From: Streptomyces shenzhenensis
Lineage (GTDB): Bacteria; Actinomycetota; Actinomycetes; Streptomycetales; Streptomycetaceae
Assembly: GCF_003688995.1 (NCBI RefSeq)
Contig: NZ_PENI01000022.1
Location: 62,001 to 126,000, forward strand
Length of the DNA: 64,000 nt
Direction: 5' to 3'
Below, piece after piece: positions 41,306-49,855 of this stretch; the first letter of the stretch is position 1, and each line of letters begins with the position of its first letter. The notes beneath the pieces are model-generated. The model saw only the letters and a list, made by a program, of their open reading frames with translations, did no database searches and had not been told where the DNA came from. Position numbers and translations under genes: made by a program.

Positions 41306-42316
41306 TCAGGGGGTCTGCTTGCTGGTGTCGCCGCAGTTCGGGTTGGCCGCGAAGCCGTAGGTGTTGATGACAGACGCCTGCTGGCAGATCAGGGAGTTGG
41401 AGCCGACGAAGACCTGGCTGTACGGCGCCGTACCGATCTTGCTGGTCGGGATGACGTTGTAGACGTCGCGCTTCACACCGAAGCTGGAGTTGAGGACCGT
41501 CGGCGCGAGCCCGTCGATGGTGCCGAGGATCGCCCGTCCGCGCAGGTCGGCAATGGTCTGCGAGGCCTGCGAGTTGTACTGGGCGATGGAGAACGGGACG
41601 ATCGACTTGTCGTCGAGGACGCGGCCGTCGTGCTCCTGGACCGACTTGCCGTTCTTGGTGTCCTTGATGCAGGGGTAGACACCGGCGACCACGTCGGCGT
41701 CCGTGATGCCCATCTGGGCCTCCCAGAACTGGCGGGTGCCGGAACCGGCCTGCGGCAGGAGCACCGAGAGGCTGTAGTTCGGGCCGGTGCCCACGTAGTT
41801 GGCGTCGCAGTGGTAGATCGCCTTGAGGTCGTTCAGCGAGAGCTTGCGCGGCACCGTGCCGGTGGGCGTGATCGCGTAGGTGACGGCGTCCACGGCGAAC
41901 GGGACGTAGGTCAGGCCCGGGTTGGAGGCGGCCAGGTTGAGGCTGGAGGAACGGGAGAAGTCCAGGCAGCCGTCACCGGCGCCCCCGTTGGCCTGCAGCG
42001 AGTTCTGCAGGGCGGTGCGGCCGGCGCCGGAGCCGTTCGGGCGGGCCATGGTGCAACCCGGCTTGGTGGCGGGGTCCTTGGTGGTGACGTTGGCCGAACC
42101 GGTGGCGTCGTAGGAGCCGATCACCTTGGTGCCGTTGATGGTGATGGCGTTGGCAAGGCCGTTCATCACGTCCTGCGTCGTGTCGGAGCCGACGCCGGAC
42201 AGCTGACGGTAGGTCGGCGTGCCGGACGGGTCGGCCGACGCCTGCGTGACGGCCATGGTGCCCGTCAGCAGTCCGGCCAGGCCGACGGCGGCGACGGCTG
42301 CCATTCTCTTGTTCAC
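41306..42316 (-). CDS. Secreted PstS-like periplasmic-binding-fold protein
   Basis: This 336-residue protein has a signal peptide (to about residue 28) and a type 2 binding-protein fold related to PstS: GVGSDTTQDVMNGL near the N-terminus, FVPFAVDAVTYAI-like segment, LKAIYHCDANYVG, VLLPQAGSGTRQFWE and VPFSIAQYNSQAS. The phosphate-binding SGTR-type motif (AGSGTRQ) is present. It has four or more Cys but no lipobox or membrane anchor. It is probably a free or surface-associated binding protein feeding, or sensing for, the Pst-type importer. Confidence 0.82.
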   Translation of the reverse strand: MNKRMAAVAAVGLAGLLTGTMAVTQASADPSGTPTYRQLSGVGSDTTQDVMNGLANAITINGTKVIGSYDATGSANVTTKDPATKPGCTMARPNGSGAGRTALQNSLQANGGAGDGCLDFSRSSSLNLAASNPGLTYVPFAVDAVTYAITPTGTVPRKLSLNDLKAIYHCDANYVGTGPNYSLSVLLPQAGSGTRQFWEAQMGITDADVVAGVYPCIKDTKNGKSVQEHDGRVLDDKSIVPFSIAQYNSQASQTIADLRGRAILGTIDGLAPTVLNSSFGVKRDVYNVIPTSKIGTAPYSQVFVGSNSLICQQASVINTYGFAANPNCGDTSKQTP

Positions 42317-42415
42317 GTGCGATACCTCTCGGGTTAGGCTTTCGCCGGGTGATGCCCGGCGCGGTGTTTCGGACAGTTCGTTGGCGCGGACCTGTCGATG
42401 AGGCGGAGTCGGGCA

Positions 42416-44995
42416 TCACCTCCCGGGATCGCCGGACGTCTTGTCCCTGGCGCGCCAGGCCGCGACGCCGGCCGCGAGACGCGGTACCACCGTCGGCAGG
42501 ACGGGGCCGCAGACCGCGGCGGCGAGGCCGGTGACCAGGGCGATCAGCAGGGCGTAGCGCACGGCGCCGAGCGCCCACTCGGGTGTGTCCGGCAGGGCGG
42601 CGCCCGAGGCCGCGGGCGCGGTGGACGGGCTGCCGGACGGGTTCGCGGACGCGGCCGGGGAGGCGCCCTTGGCGCCGGTGGCGCCGGACCCGTTGTCCCC
42701 GTGGCCCGTCCCGGCGGGGCCGCCGGCTGTTCCGGCGCCGCCTGCACCGGTCCCGCCCGCGCCGCCGCCGGTGCTGCCGGAGCCCGATCCCGTTCCCGTA
42801 CCGCCCGCCGAGTCTCCGCCGCCGGAGCCGGAGCCGGCGGCCGAGGTGCCGGCGCGGGCGGCGATGGCGTCGGCGGCGGCGCGGGTCTCGGCGCGGACCG
42901 AGCCGGGCAGCGCGGCGTAGCCCTCGGGCAGGGTGCCGGCGGCGACGCCGGGCCGCTGTCCCGCGCCCACCGCGTACCGCAGCAGGGCCGCGTAGTCCCG
43001 GCCCTCCTGCTTGGTGAGGTCCTCGGGGACGGTCGCCGCGTAGGTGAGGAGGGTGAGCGGGTAGGCGGCGGCGGACTTCGTGGTCGGGTCGGGCTCGTCC
43101 ACTCCCCCGGCCCCGCTCGGCTTCATCGCCGCCTGTGCGGCGAGCAGCCCGGCCGTGCCGGGGGCCACGAAGCGGCCGGCGGCGTTCTGCAGCCGTGCCG
43201 TCACCAGGCCGTAGCGCGCCGCGGTCGCGGTGTCGGTGAGGGCGAGGACGGCCCGCTTGCCGGCGGCCTGCGGCGGGTTCTTCTTGTAGCCGGGGGGAAT
43301 CGTGGTGGCGTCCCAGGTGCTGCGGGCCAGCGTGTCGCCGCGTGCCGCGGAGCGGGCGGCGGCGTGCAGGTCGGTGGCGTAGGGGTGCTTGTCCTGGATG
43401 CACAGCGGGCTGTCGGGGTGGTCCGTGAACTGCTGACAGTAGGGGTCGCTCTTCGGGAACTCCGCCCGCGGCAGCTCCATGGCACGGTAGTTCGGGTTGA
43501 CCTTCATCCCCGCGAAGGCGGAATCGCCGTAGCTGCCCTGGTTGTCGGGGGTGCCGCTGAGGAACTCGCGGGCCGCGGGGTCGCTCTTGACCCAGTTCCA
43601 CAGCTGCCACGCCGAGTCGGACAGCGCCTCGGGCACGAGCACGTCGCCGAGGGCGCCGCCGAAGTCGAGGTCCTGGTAGTCGGGGTTGTACTTGAGGAAC
43701 TCGGGGTCGCGGGCCAGGTTGAAGGGGTTGCCCTCGGTGCTCTTGGCGAAGCGCGAGTTCCCGTCCTGGTACGACTCGGTGAGCAGCTTGGCGACCAGTC
43801 GCGGGGTGAGGTTGAGCGAGGTCAGCCGGACGCCGTCACGGGCCCTGACGGCGTCGGGCGCGCTGAAGCCGGACTGGCTCTCGATGAAGAAGCCGATGGT
43901 CAGGCCGGACAGGGCGACGGGCGCGTAGACGGGCCGTTTGCCGGACGGAACCTGGTCGCCGGTGGCCGGGCGGCCGAGGAAGACCAGGCCGGGCTGGCCG
44001 GAGATCAGCTTGGCGCGGGCCGTGTCGTCGGTGACCTGCGCGTACCCGTAGATCGTCTTGTTCGCGGACTGGCACAGGGTGGGCTGCCAGCGGGTGATGG
44101 CCTCGGCGACCATCTCGTTGCCGAGGGTGCTGCGCTCGGCGGAGCCGATCGGGCAGAAACTGCCCATCGGTTCGAAGCCCAGCGGTACGACGAGCCGGTG
44201 CTGCCAGTTGCTCGCGCTGAGCGGCGACGACTGGAGCATGCCGCTGGCCTGGGCGGTGTACGAAGTGCCGTCCACCTCGCTCTCGCCGCGCGGCACGACG
44301 ACCAGCCAGCACTTGCGCCCGGCCGTCGCCCCGGAGTCCCCCTCGGGTACCTCGCCGCAGCCGAGGCCGGGTGCCTCAAGACCCGTCTGGGTCTCGAAGT
44401 AGACCTCGCCGGTGCCGTCGGGTCCGGTGCGGGCGTAGGGGACCTCGTTGGTGGTGTTCACGTCGTAGAACTCGTTCCAGTTCCCCTTCGTGATCCGGTC
44501 ACCGGACACGGAGCGGAACGGGACGTACGAGATCCCCGTGTCGGAGGCCGGCGGCAGCTGCTGTGCCGGGTCCTTGAGGCTGCCGTAGGTGAGCTGCCGG
44601 GTGTTGGTGTACGCGCCCGCGGCCTGGCTGCCGGCGCCCGCGCCCAGTGCGGAGGAACCGCCGAACTGGCACTGGTCGGGGTCCGGTCCGTCGGCGCCGT
44701 CGCCCCAGCACTGCATGATCTGGAGGTAGTCGGCGGCGTAGGTGGTGTCGGAGACGGTGGGGGCGGCGCCCTTCCAGGAGATCTTGATGACCTGGTTGAC
44801 CAGGTCCCTCGTCTGACTGACCGTCACCTTCAGGCCCTTGAACGGGCCTTGGCCGGAGACGGTGGTCGCGGATCCGCCGGTGGCCGCCTCGGCGGGGCGG
44901 GGCGCCGAGACGAGCACCACGGTGCCGATCACCGACAGCAGGACCACGGCGACGGCGACGGACGTCGTCAGGAAGCGGCGCAGCGCGGCGATCAC
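42416..44995 (-). CDS. Large exported membrane-anchored protein with binding-protein-like core
   Basis: This 859-residue protein starts at a GTG (44995) that overlaps the pstS stop. It has a signal anchor or leader (residues about 10-37) and a large extracellular region. A Gly/Ser/Thr-rich stalk (about 730-810), one membrane helix (YALLIALVTGLAAAVCGPVL region) and a basic tail follow. Within the core, WNEFYDVNTTNEVPY, FIESQSGFSAPD and LTSLNLTPRLVAKLLTESY resemble PstS-like binding proteins, but I cannot assign it firmly. Even Cys spacing suggests disulfides. Function unknown. Confidence 0.78.
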   Translation of the reverse strand: MIAALRRFLTTSVAVAVVLLSVIGTVVLVSAPRPAEAATGGSATTVSGQGPFKGLKVTVSQTRDLVNQVIKISWKGAAPTVSDTTYAADYLQIMQCWGDGADGPDPDQCQFGGSSALGAGAGSQAAGAYTNTRQLTYGSLKDPAQQLPPASDTGISYVPFRSVSGDRITKGNWNEFYDVNTTNEVPYARTGPDGTGEVYFETQTGLEAPGLGCGEVPEGDSGATAGRKCWLVVVPRGESEVDGTSYTAQASGMLQSSPLSASNWQHRLVVPLGFEPMGSFCPIGSAERSTLGNEMVAEAITRWQPTLCQSANKTIYGYAQVTDDTARAKLISGQPGLVFLGRPATGDQVPSGKRPVYAPVALSGLTIGFFIESQSGFSAPDAVRARDGVRLTSLNLTPRLVAKLLTESYQDGNSRFAKSTEGNPFNLARDPEFLKYNPDYQDLDFGGALGDVLVPEALSDSAWQLWNWVKSDPAAREFLSGTPDNQGSYGDSAFAGMKVNPNYRAMELPRAEFPKSDPYCQQFTDHPDSPLCIQDKHPYATDLHAAARSAARGDTLARSTWDATTIPPGYKKNPPQAAGKRAVLALTDTATAARYGLVTARLQNAAGRFVAPGTAGLLAAQAAMKPSGAGGVDEPDPTTKSAAAYPLTLLTYAATVPEDLTKQEGRDYAALLRYAVGAGQRPGVAAGTLPEGYAALPGSVRAETRAAADAIAARAGTSAAGSGSGGGDSAGGTGTGSGSGSTGGGAGGTGAGGAGTAGGPAGTGHGDNGSGATGAKGASPAASANPSGSPSTAPAASGAALPDTPEWALGAVRYALLIALVTGLAAAVCGPVLPTVVPRLAAGVAAWRARDKTSGDPGR

Positions 44996-46725
44996 GACGT
45001 GCCCCGCTTCAGCCGGCGGGTGAGCAGCGGGGGCCCGACCGTGAGCGCCAGCAGCAGCACGCCGGCCACGGTCATCAGCGCGATCCGCGAGCCGCCGCTG
45101 ATGCTCCGGGAGGTGTTGACGGGTACGGCGAAGGCGTCCACGCCGGATCCGTCGCCGGTGCCGCCGGACGAGGCGCCGCCCGCCCCGATGACCTGCCCGG
45201 TCTCCGGGTCGATCGTGGCGCCGCCGGAGGCCGCGGAGCCGCCGGAGGCACCGCCGGAACCGCCGGCCTTGCCCGGTCCCGCGCCGCCGGAACCGGCACC
45301 GCCCCCGGACCCGCCGGAACCGGACCCGCCGCCGGAGCCGCCGCCCGAGCCGGTACCGCCGCCGGACGAGCCGCCGCCACCGGTGCCGCCGCTGCCACCG
45401 CCGACGTTGGTCGGGGCCTTGGCCCCGCCCGTGCCGGTCGCGCACTGGGTCGCGCCCTTCTTGTCACAGGCGGGCGGGTAAGGGGCCGTCTTGGCCAGGG
45501 TGTTGGTGCCGTCCGAGGAGAAGGTCGGGTTGTGGCAGTTCTTTATGTCGATCGACTCGACGTTCACGCCGGGAATCCTGCGGACCTGCTTGAGTCCGGC
45601 CTGCACCAGGTTGATCGGCAGCGGTGAATAGCCGAGGTTGTCCACCCGCTGCTGCCCCTCGCAGAGGAAGTAGTACGCGAAGGCACCGAGGGTCTTGCCC
45701 TTCTGGGCGTTGAAGTTCGACTCCAGCGCGGTCGGGACGATCATGTAGCTGTAGCTCGACAGCGGGTAGGCGCGCGGGTCGTTGTACGTGTAGACCTTCT
45801 GGAGCTTCTGCGTCAGGTACTTCGGCGACGAGGGGTCCTCCTCGATCTCCGCCTGGGTGAGCGACACCGCCACGTTCCTCGCGGTGGGCTCGACGTAGTA
45901 CCCGTTCCTGTTGAGCACCTTGGCCACCGGGAATCCGGTCGTGTAGACGGCGTACGAGTACTCGACGTAGGTGATGGTGCCGACGTTGCCGCCCTGGGCG
46001 ACGTATCCGGAGACGCCGTTCGAGCCTGCCTGGGAGACGAAGCCGCTGCCGGAGGCGACCGGGAAGTTGGAGGTCGTCCCACAGGGGGTGGTGCTGCGTC
46101 CGGCCCTGCGGCAGTAGGCGTCCCACAGCGCGGGGTACTGATCGGCCAGCCAGGTGGAGAACTGCGCGGTGGTGCCGGAGCCGTCGGAGCGCACCACGGG
46201 GACGACCCGGCGGGCGGGCAGCGCGGAGGCGAGCGCGGGGTTGTCGGCCTTGATGGCGGGGTCGTTCCAGGTCTTGATCTGCCCGGTGAAGATCTTGGCG
46301 ATGACCTCGCCGGACAGCCGCAGGTTGGTCACCCGCTTGCCGCCGATGGTGAGGTTGTACATGAACGACGTACCGCCGGCCACGATCGGCATGTAGGCGT
46401 ACTTGCGGGACGGCGGCGAGTCGACGACGCCCGAGTCCTTGATGCCGTACGGGATCTCGGAGACGGCGTAGTCGACGGTGCCGTTGCGGAACTGGTTGCG
46501 GCCGTCCGACGAGCCCGTGCCGTTGTAGTTCACGGTCATGCCGTACTGCTTGACGTTGGCCCGCCACTGGTCGAGCGCGTTCTGGCTCCAGGTGGACCCG
46601 GCACCCGAGATCGGCACGTACGTCGCGGCCCTGGCGGGCTCGGCACCGAACAGGAGGGCGGCCAAGAGGAGGAGAGCGGTGAGCACTCTCGGGCGTGCGA
46701 GGGGTGCCGGAGGCGGTCCGGGCAT
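44992..46725 (-). CDS. pstS: PstS-type phosphate-binding protein with C-terminal membrane anchor
   Basis: This 577-residue protein has a signal peptide (to about residue 33). Residues about 35-375 are PstS: VPISGAGSTWSQNALDQW, VNYNGTGSSDGRNQF, DYAVSEIPYG, GVIAKIF-type GEVIAKIFTGQIKTWNDPAI and VRSDGSGTTAQFSTWL, including the phosphate ligands of SGT motifs. A Gly/Ser-rich stalk of about 100 residues, a membrane helix and RRLKRG follow. Normal PstS proteins are lipoproteins; this one has no lipobox and is anchored by its C-terminus. It lies 54 bases after pstA. Confidence 0.88.
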   Translation of the reverse strand: MPGPPPAPLARPRVLTALLLLAALLFGAEPARAATYVPISGAGSTWSQNALDQWRANVKQYGMTVNYNGTGSSDGRNQFRNGTVDYAVSEIPYGIKDSGVVDSPPSRKYAYMPIVAGGTSFMYNLTIGGKRVTNLRLSGEVIAKIFTGQIKTWNDPAIKADNPALASALPARRVVPVVRSDGSGTTAQFSTWLADQYPALWDAYCRRAGRSTTPCGTTSNFPVASGSGFVSQAGSNGVSGYVAQGGNVGTITYVEYSYAVYTTGFPVAKVLNRNGYYVEPTARNVAVSLTQAEIEEDPSSPKYLTQKLQKVYTYNDPRAYPLSSYSYMIVPTALESNFNAQKGKTLGAFAYYFLCEGQQRVDNLGYSPLPINLVQAGLKQVRRIPGVNVESIDIKNCHNPTFSSDGTNTLAKTAPYPPACDKKGATQCATGTGGAKAPTNVGGGSGGTGGGGSSGGGTGSGGGSGGGSGSGGSGGGAGSGGAGPGKAGGSGGASGGSAASGGATIDPETGQVIGAGGASSGGTGDGSGVDAFAVPVNTSRSISGGSRIALMTVAGVLLLALTVGPPLLTRRLKRGTS

Positions 46726-46779
46726 GACAGGTGACTCCTGGTCGGTGTGGTGGGAACGGGCCGGGGTGGTCGAGGACGG

Positions 46780-48003
46780 TTAATCGGAACCTGGGGCGGT
46801 CGGGGCGGACCTGAGCCGGGCGCGCCGGGTCATGCGTGCGACGTCGCGCCGCGATGCCTGTACGCGCCGGTGCCGCTGGTTGCGGGTCAGCTCGCCCGGT
46901 CCGCGGCCGCCGATCACCCGCGCCAGCACGAACAGCAGCAGGACGAGCGCCATCAGCAGGGCGGCGGAGCCGAATCCCCGGGCGATGTAGGCCGGTTGGG
47001 GCGAGCGCACCAGATCGAAGGTGGCCAGCGGCAGCGAGATCTGCGGACCGCTGCCCGGGTCGGCGTTCAGCCCGGCGTTGATCCCGGAGGTGAGCAGCAC
47101 GGGCGAGGTCTCGCCGATGCCGCGTGCGGTGCCCAGGATCACGGCGGTGGTCAGGCCGGAGCGCGCGGTGGGCAGGATCACCGTCCACACCGTCCGCCAG
47201 CGGCTCGCGCCGAGGGCGTACGACGCCTCGCGCAGCGAACCCGGTACCAGGCGGATGACCACGTCGGCGGCGCGGATGATGATGGGCAGCATCATCACGC
47301 CGAGCGCCAGCGCGGCGGCGAAGCCGGACTTGTCGATGCCCAGGATGAGGATCACGGTGGCGTAGATGAACAGGCCTGTGACGATCGACGGCAGCGCCGT
47401 CATCGCCTCGACGATGGTCCGGACGAAACGCGCGTAGCGTCCGGGCACTTCGTTGAGGAACACCGCGCACGACAGCCCGAGCGGCACGGTGACCGCCAGG
47501 GAGATGGAGATCTGCTCCAGGGTGCCGACGATCGCGTGCACCACGCCGCCCTCGCCGAGCGGCTGGAGCGGGCCGGTGCGCGACATGTCCTCGGTGAAGA
47601 AGTTGAGGTGCACCAGCGCGGACCTGCCGCGCCACAGCGTGTACACCACCACCATCACGAGCACGGCAAGCAGCAGCACGGCAAGGCTCTGCCACAGGAC
47701 GGCGGCGACCTTGTCCCGCACCGCCACGCCGTTCTCGTCGAAGGAGACCAGCACGGCGTACAGGCCGACGAACAGCAGGTACGCCACGACGACGAAGCCC
47801 AGGATCGAGTCGAACGGCGCGATCCAGACGAACAGCAGCGCGCTCAGCGCAAGCGAGCCGACGGCCGCGCCCAGCAGGCCGAGCACGTCGGAGGTGTGCA
47901 GGGAGGACGTATGGCGGCGCACCTCGGGCGTCTCGTCCCGGCCGTCGCGGTCGGGCCGCACGGTGGTCCCTCCGGCCTGCTTGTTCAGGAGGTCGGTGGT
48001 CAT
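46780..48003 (-). CDS. pstA: Phosphate-type ABC transporter permease PstA
   Basis: This 407-residue permease is longer than usual (about 290) because of an N-terminal cytoplasmic stretch and extra helices. The conserved core has six helices, FLNEVPGRYARFVRTIVEAM, GVMMLPIIIRAADVVIRLVP and coupling loop LREASYALGASRWRTVWTVILP. It forms the channel with PstC, whose stop is 2 bases upstream of its ATG. The basic C-terminal tail (ARLRSAP) is cytoplasmic. Confidence 0.93.
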   Translation of the reverse strand: MTTDLLNKQAGGTTVRPDRDGRDETPEVRRHTSSLHTSDVLGLLGAAVGSLALSALLFVWIAPFDSILGFVVVAYLLFVGLYAVLVSFDENGVAVRDKVAAVLWQSLAVLLLAVLVMVVVYTLWRGRSALVHLNFFTEDMSRTGPLQPLGEGGVVHAIVGTLEQISISLAVTVPLGLSCAVFLNEVPGRYARFVRTIVEAMTALPSIVTGLFIYATVILILGIDKSGFAAALALGVMMLPIIIRAADVVIRLVPGSLREASYALGASRWRTVWTVILPTARSGLTTAVILGTARGIGETSPVLLTSGINAGLNADPGSGPQISLPLATFDLVRSPQPAYIARGFGSAALLMALVLLLFVLARVIGGRGPGELTRNQRHRRVQASRRDVARMTRRARLRSAPTAPGSD

Positions 48004-48005
48004 GC

Positions 48006-49046
48006 TCAGGCCTCCGTTCCGGCGCCCGACCGGCCACGGGCGGCGATCGAGGACGCGATGAAGTTCACGACGAGGGTCAGAAGGAAGAGCGCGAGGCCGG
48101 CGGCCATCAGGGCCGACATGCCGAAGTCGCTCGCGGAGCCGTAGCGCAGCGCGATCAGCGCGGAGACCGAGTTGGCCCCGTTCTGGAGGATGTGCGGCTG
48201 CACCTCGAAGACCGGCGAGATGATCATGTAGACGGCGATCGTCTCGCCGAAGGCGCGGCCGAGGCCCAGCATGGTGCCGCCGATCACACCGCCCCGGCCG
48301 TACGGCAGGACCACCGCGCGGATCATGCCCCAGCGGGTCGAGCCCAGCGCCAGGGCGCCCTCGCGCTCACCGGCGGGCGCCTGCGAGAAGGTCTCCCGCA
48401 TCACCGAGCAGGCGATGGGCGTGACCATGAGCGCGACGACGATGCCGGCGATGAAGGTGGACGACGTGTAGACGGTGTTGGCCTGGAGCGGGTCGTGCGG
48501 GTCGGCACCGTCGACCTGGAAGACCGGGATCCAGCCGAAGTACGTGGAGATCCAGCGGGAGAGCCCGACGACGTGTCCCTGGAGGAAGAAGGCGCCCCAC
48601 AGTCCGAACACCACGCTCGGTACGGCGGCCATCAGGTCGACCAGGCTGATCAGGGTCCGCCGCAGCCTGCGCGGCGCGTACTCCGAGATGTACAGCGCGG
48701 TGCCGAGCGCCAGCGGTACGGCGAGGACGATCGCCGTCACGCCGATGAGCACGGTGCCGGTGAGGACGGCCGCGATGCCGAAGTGGCGGGAGTCCGGCTC
48801 CCAGGCGGAGGTGGTGAGGAACGAGAACTTCGCCACGCCGAGCGCCTGGGCCGCGCGGTAGGTGAGGAAGACACCGACCAGCAGCATGATCGCCAGCACG
48901 ATGGCGCCGCTGCCGCCGAGCGCCGCGCGGAAGACACGGTCGACGGGCTCGATCCGGCCGCGCGGCGCACGCTTCGCCCCGTCATCGGGGCGGGCCTCCG
49001 GCTCAGGCCCGGAGGACTGCCCGAGCCCGGGCGCAACCACGCTCAT
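48006..49046 (-). CDS. pstC: Phosphate-type ABC transporter permease PstC
   Basis: This 346-residue permease has six helices and PstC landmarks: FSFLTTSAWEPD, LGTALYISEYAPRRLRR, VPSVVFGLWGAFFL and coupling loop REGALALGSTRWGMIRAVVLP, with GLGRAFGETIAVYMI after it. It overlaps the stop of the upstream DUF1508-like gene by four bases and is followed directly by pstA. Confidence 0.94.
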   Translation of the reverse strand: MSVVAPGLGQSSGPEPEARPDDGAKRAPRGRIEPVDRVFRAALGGSGAIVLAIMLLVGVFLTYRAAQALGVAKFSFLTTSAWEPDSRHFGIAAVLTGTVLIGVTAIVLAVPLALGTALYISEYAPRRLRRTLISLVDLMAAVPSVVFGLWGAFFLQGHVVGLSRWISTYFGWIPVFQVDGADPHDPLQANTVYTSSTFIAGIVVALMVTPIACSVMRETFSQAPAGEREGALALGSTRWGMIRAVVLPYGRGGVIGGTMLGLGRAFGETIAVYMIISPVFEVQPHILQNGANSVSALIALRYGSASDFGMSALMAAGLALFLLTLVVNFIASSIAARGRSGAGTEA

Positions 49047-49636
49047 CGCACACCGGTCCCGGCATGATCCCGCACACGCCCCGTGCCCTCACCAGGCTCC
49101 GACGCCGCACCGGGACCGGACTCGGCACGCTTCGCGGGGGTGCCGCCGGGTGCGGGGGTGGCGTCGGTGCCGTTCGGCGTGGGCTTTGCGGGGGAAGCGG
49201 CGGCGGGGCGGAGTGCCGGTCGTCCGCCGGTCGATTCGCGCGTTCCGCTCCCCGCGTCGCGCAGCCTGTGCGCCGGCGCGGGCTCGGTCAGCTCGGCCAC
49301 CGGAACCGCGTTCAGGAACTGCCCGAGGTTGTACTGGCAGTCCCGCTGGCGCTGGTAGGACCGCCCGGTGACCGCGGCCGCGCGGCCGTCTATCACCAGC
49401 CGCCAGGTCCAGCCGCCGGCCAGGTCCGTCGTGCTGAGCAGCACCTTGGCGTCCGCTATCCGCTCCCGCAGCCGCAGCACCGCGGCCCGGCACTCCGCGT
49501 AGCCGTCGAACGACTCGGCACTGCGGCCCAGTTCACGATGGTTGGATCCCACGAGCCGCCAGCCGACCGCCTGTTCGCCCCGCCCTGGTCTCTGTCCCGC
49601 TCCTCGCACCACATACAGGAATCGTGAAGGAACCAT
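49043..49636 (-). CDS. DUF1508/YegP-like protein at the head of the Pst-WxL locus
   Basis: This 197-residue protein has an N-terminal half with the look of two short DUF1508-type repeats (RLVGSNHRELGRSAESFDGYAECRAAV and WTWRLVIDGRAAAVTGRSYQRQRD, quoted as blocks). The second half is a Pro/Ala/Gly-rich disordered tail. There is no signal peptide, so it is cytoplasmic. The ATG at 49636 has an AGGGGG site upstream; an in-frame start at 49645 is possible. It is first in the 16 kb locus and translationally coupled to pstC. Role unknown, possibly regulatory. Confidence 0.72.
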   Translation of the reverse strand: MVPSRFLYVVRGAGQRPGRGEQAVGWRLVGSNHRELGRSAESFDGYAECRAAVLRLRERIADAKVLLSTTDLAGGWTWRLVIDGRAAAVTGRSYQRQRDCQYNLGQFLNAVPVAELTEPAPAHRLRDAGSGTRESTGGRPALRPAAASPAKPTPNGTDATPAPGGTPAKRAESGPGAASEPGEGTGRVRDHAGTGVR

Positions 49637-49748
49637 GGAGACCACCCCCTTCTCCTTCTCAGGCCATCAGCCGTTTTTTCGCCGCCGCGGCGGAGAATCG
49701 CCCAAAGCGCACTGAGAGTCGCCGACCTGTGTGCGAGCTGTATCCACA

Positions 49749-49781
49749 TTTGAGTGAAGGCCGAACGGATGGCTGATGAAC
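49749..49781 (-). promoter_or_regulatory. PHO-box-like direct repeats upstream of the Pst-WxL locus
   Basis: On the minus strand three 11-base units stand in phase: GTTCATCAGCC, ATCCGTTCGGC and CTTCACTCAAA. Streptomyces PhoP binds 11-base repeats of the GTTCACC type. The first and third units match fairly well, the middle one poorly. No convincing -10 follows at the right distance. Confidence 0.3.
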
Positions 49782-49834
49782 GAGAGACTTCGCCGTCCGG
49801 GGGCCCCGCACACCGGCTCCGCGGACATGAAAAT

Positions 49835-49855
49835 GCCCCTCCACGAGGGAGGGGC
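49835..49855 (-). terminator. Terminator upstream of the Pst-WxL promoter
   Basis: A perfect 8-bp stem (GCCCCTCC with GGAGGGGC, loop of 5) is followed on the minus strand by ATTTT. It would stop transcription coming from the LLM gene and SDR remnant before the Pst-WxL locus. Confidence 0.72.

Noticed and set aside
39545..42337. Plus-strand open frame of 930 codons opposite the WxL and PstS-like genes
   Set aside because: Same artefact; the minus-strand genes have signal peptides, domains and good starts.
42720..42840. Gly/Ser-rich repeat stretches in the 859-aa and PstS proteins considered as DNA repeats or CRISPR
   Set aside because: They are coding low-complexity stalks with no regular spacer-repeat structure.
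42398..45481. Plus-strand open frame of over 1000 codons
   Set aside because: It lies opposite the 859-aa surface protein and pstS, with Gly/Ala/Arg-rich low-complexity translation; a GC artefact.
49456..49855. Continuation of the SDR remnant frame into the first gene of the Pst-WxL locus
   Set aside because: It crosses a strong terminator and loses all family resemblance after about 49870.
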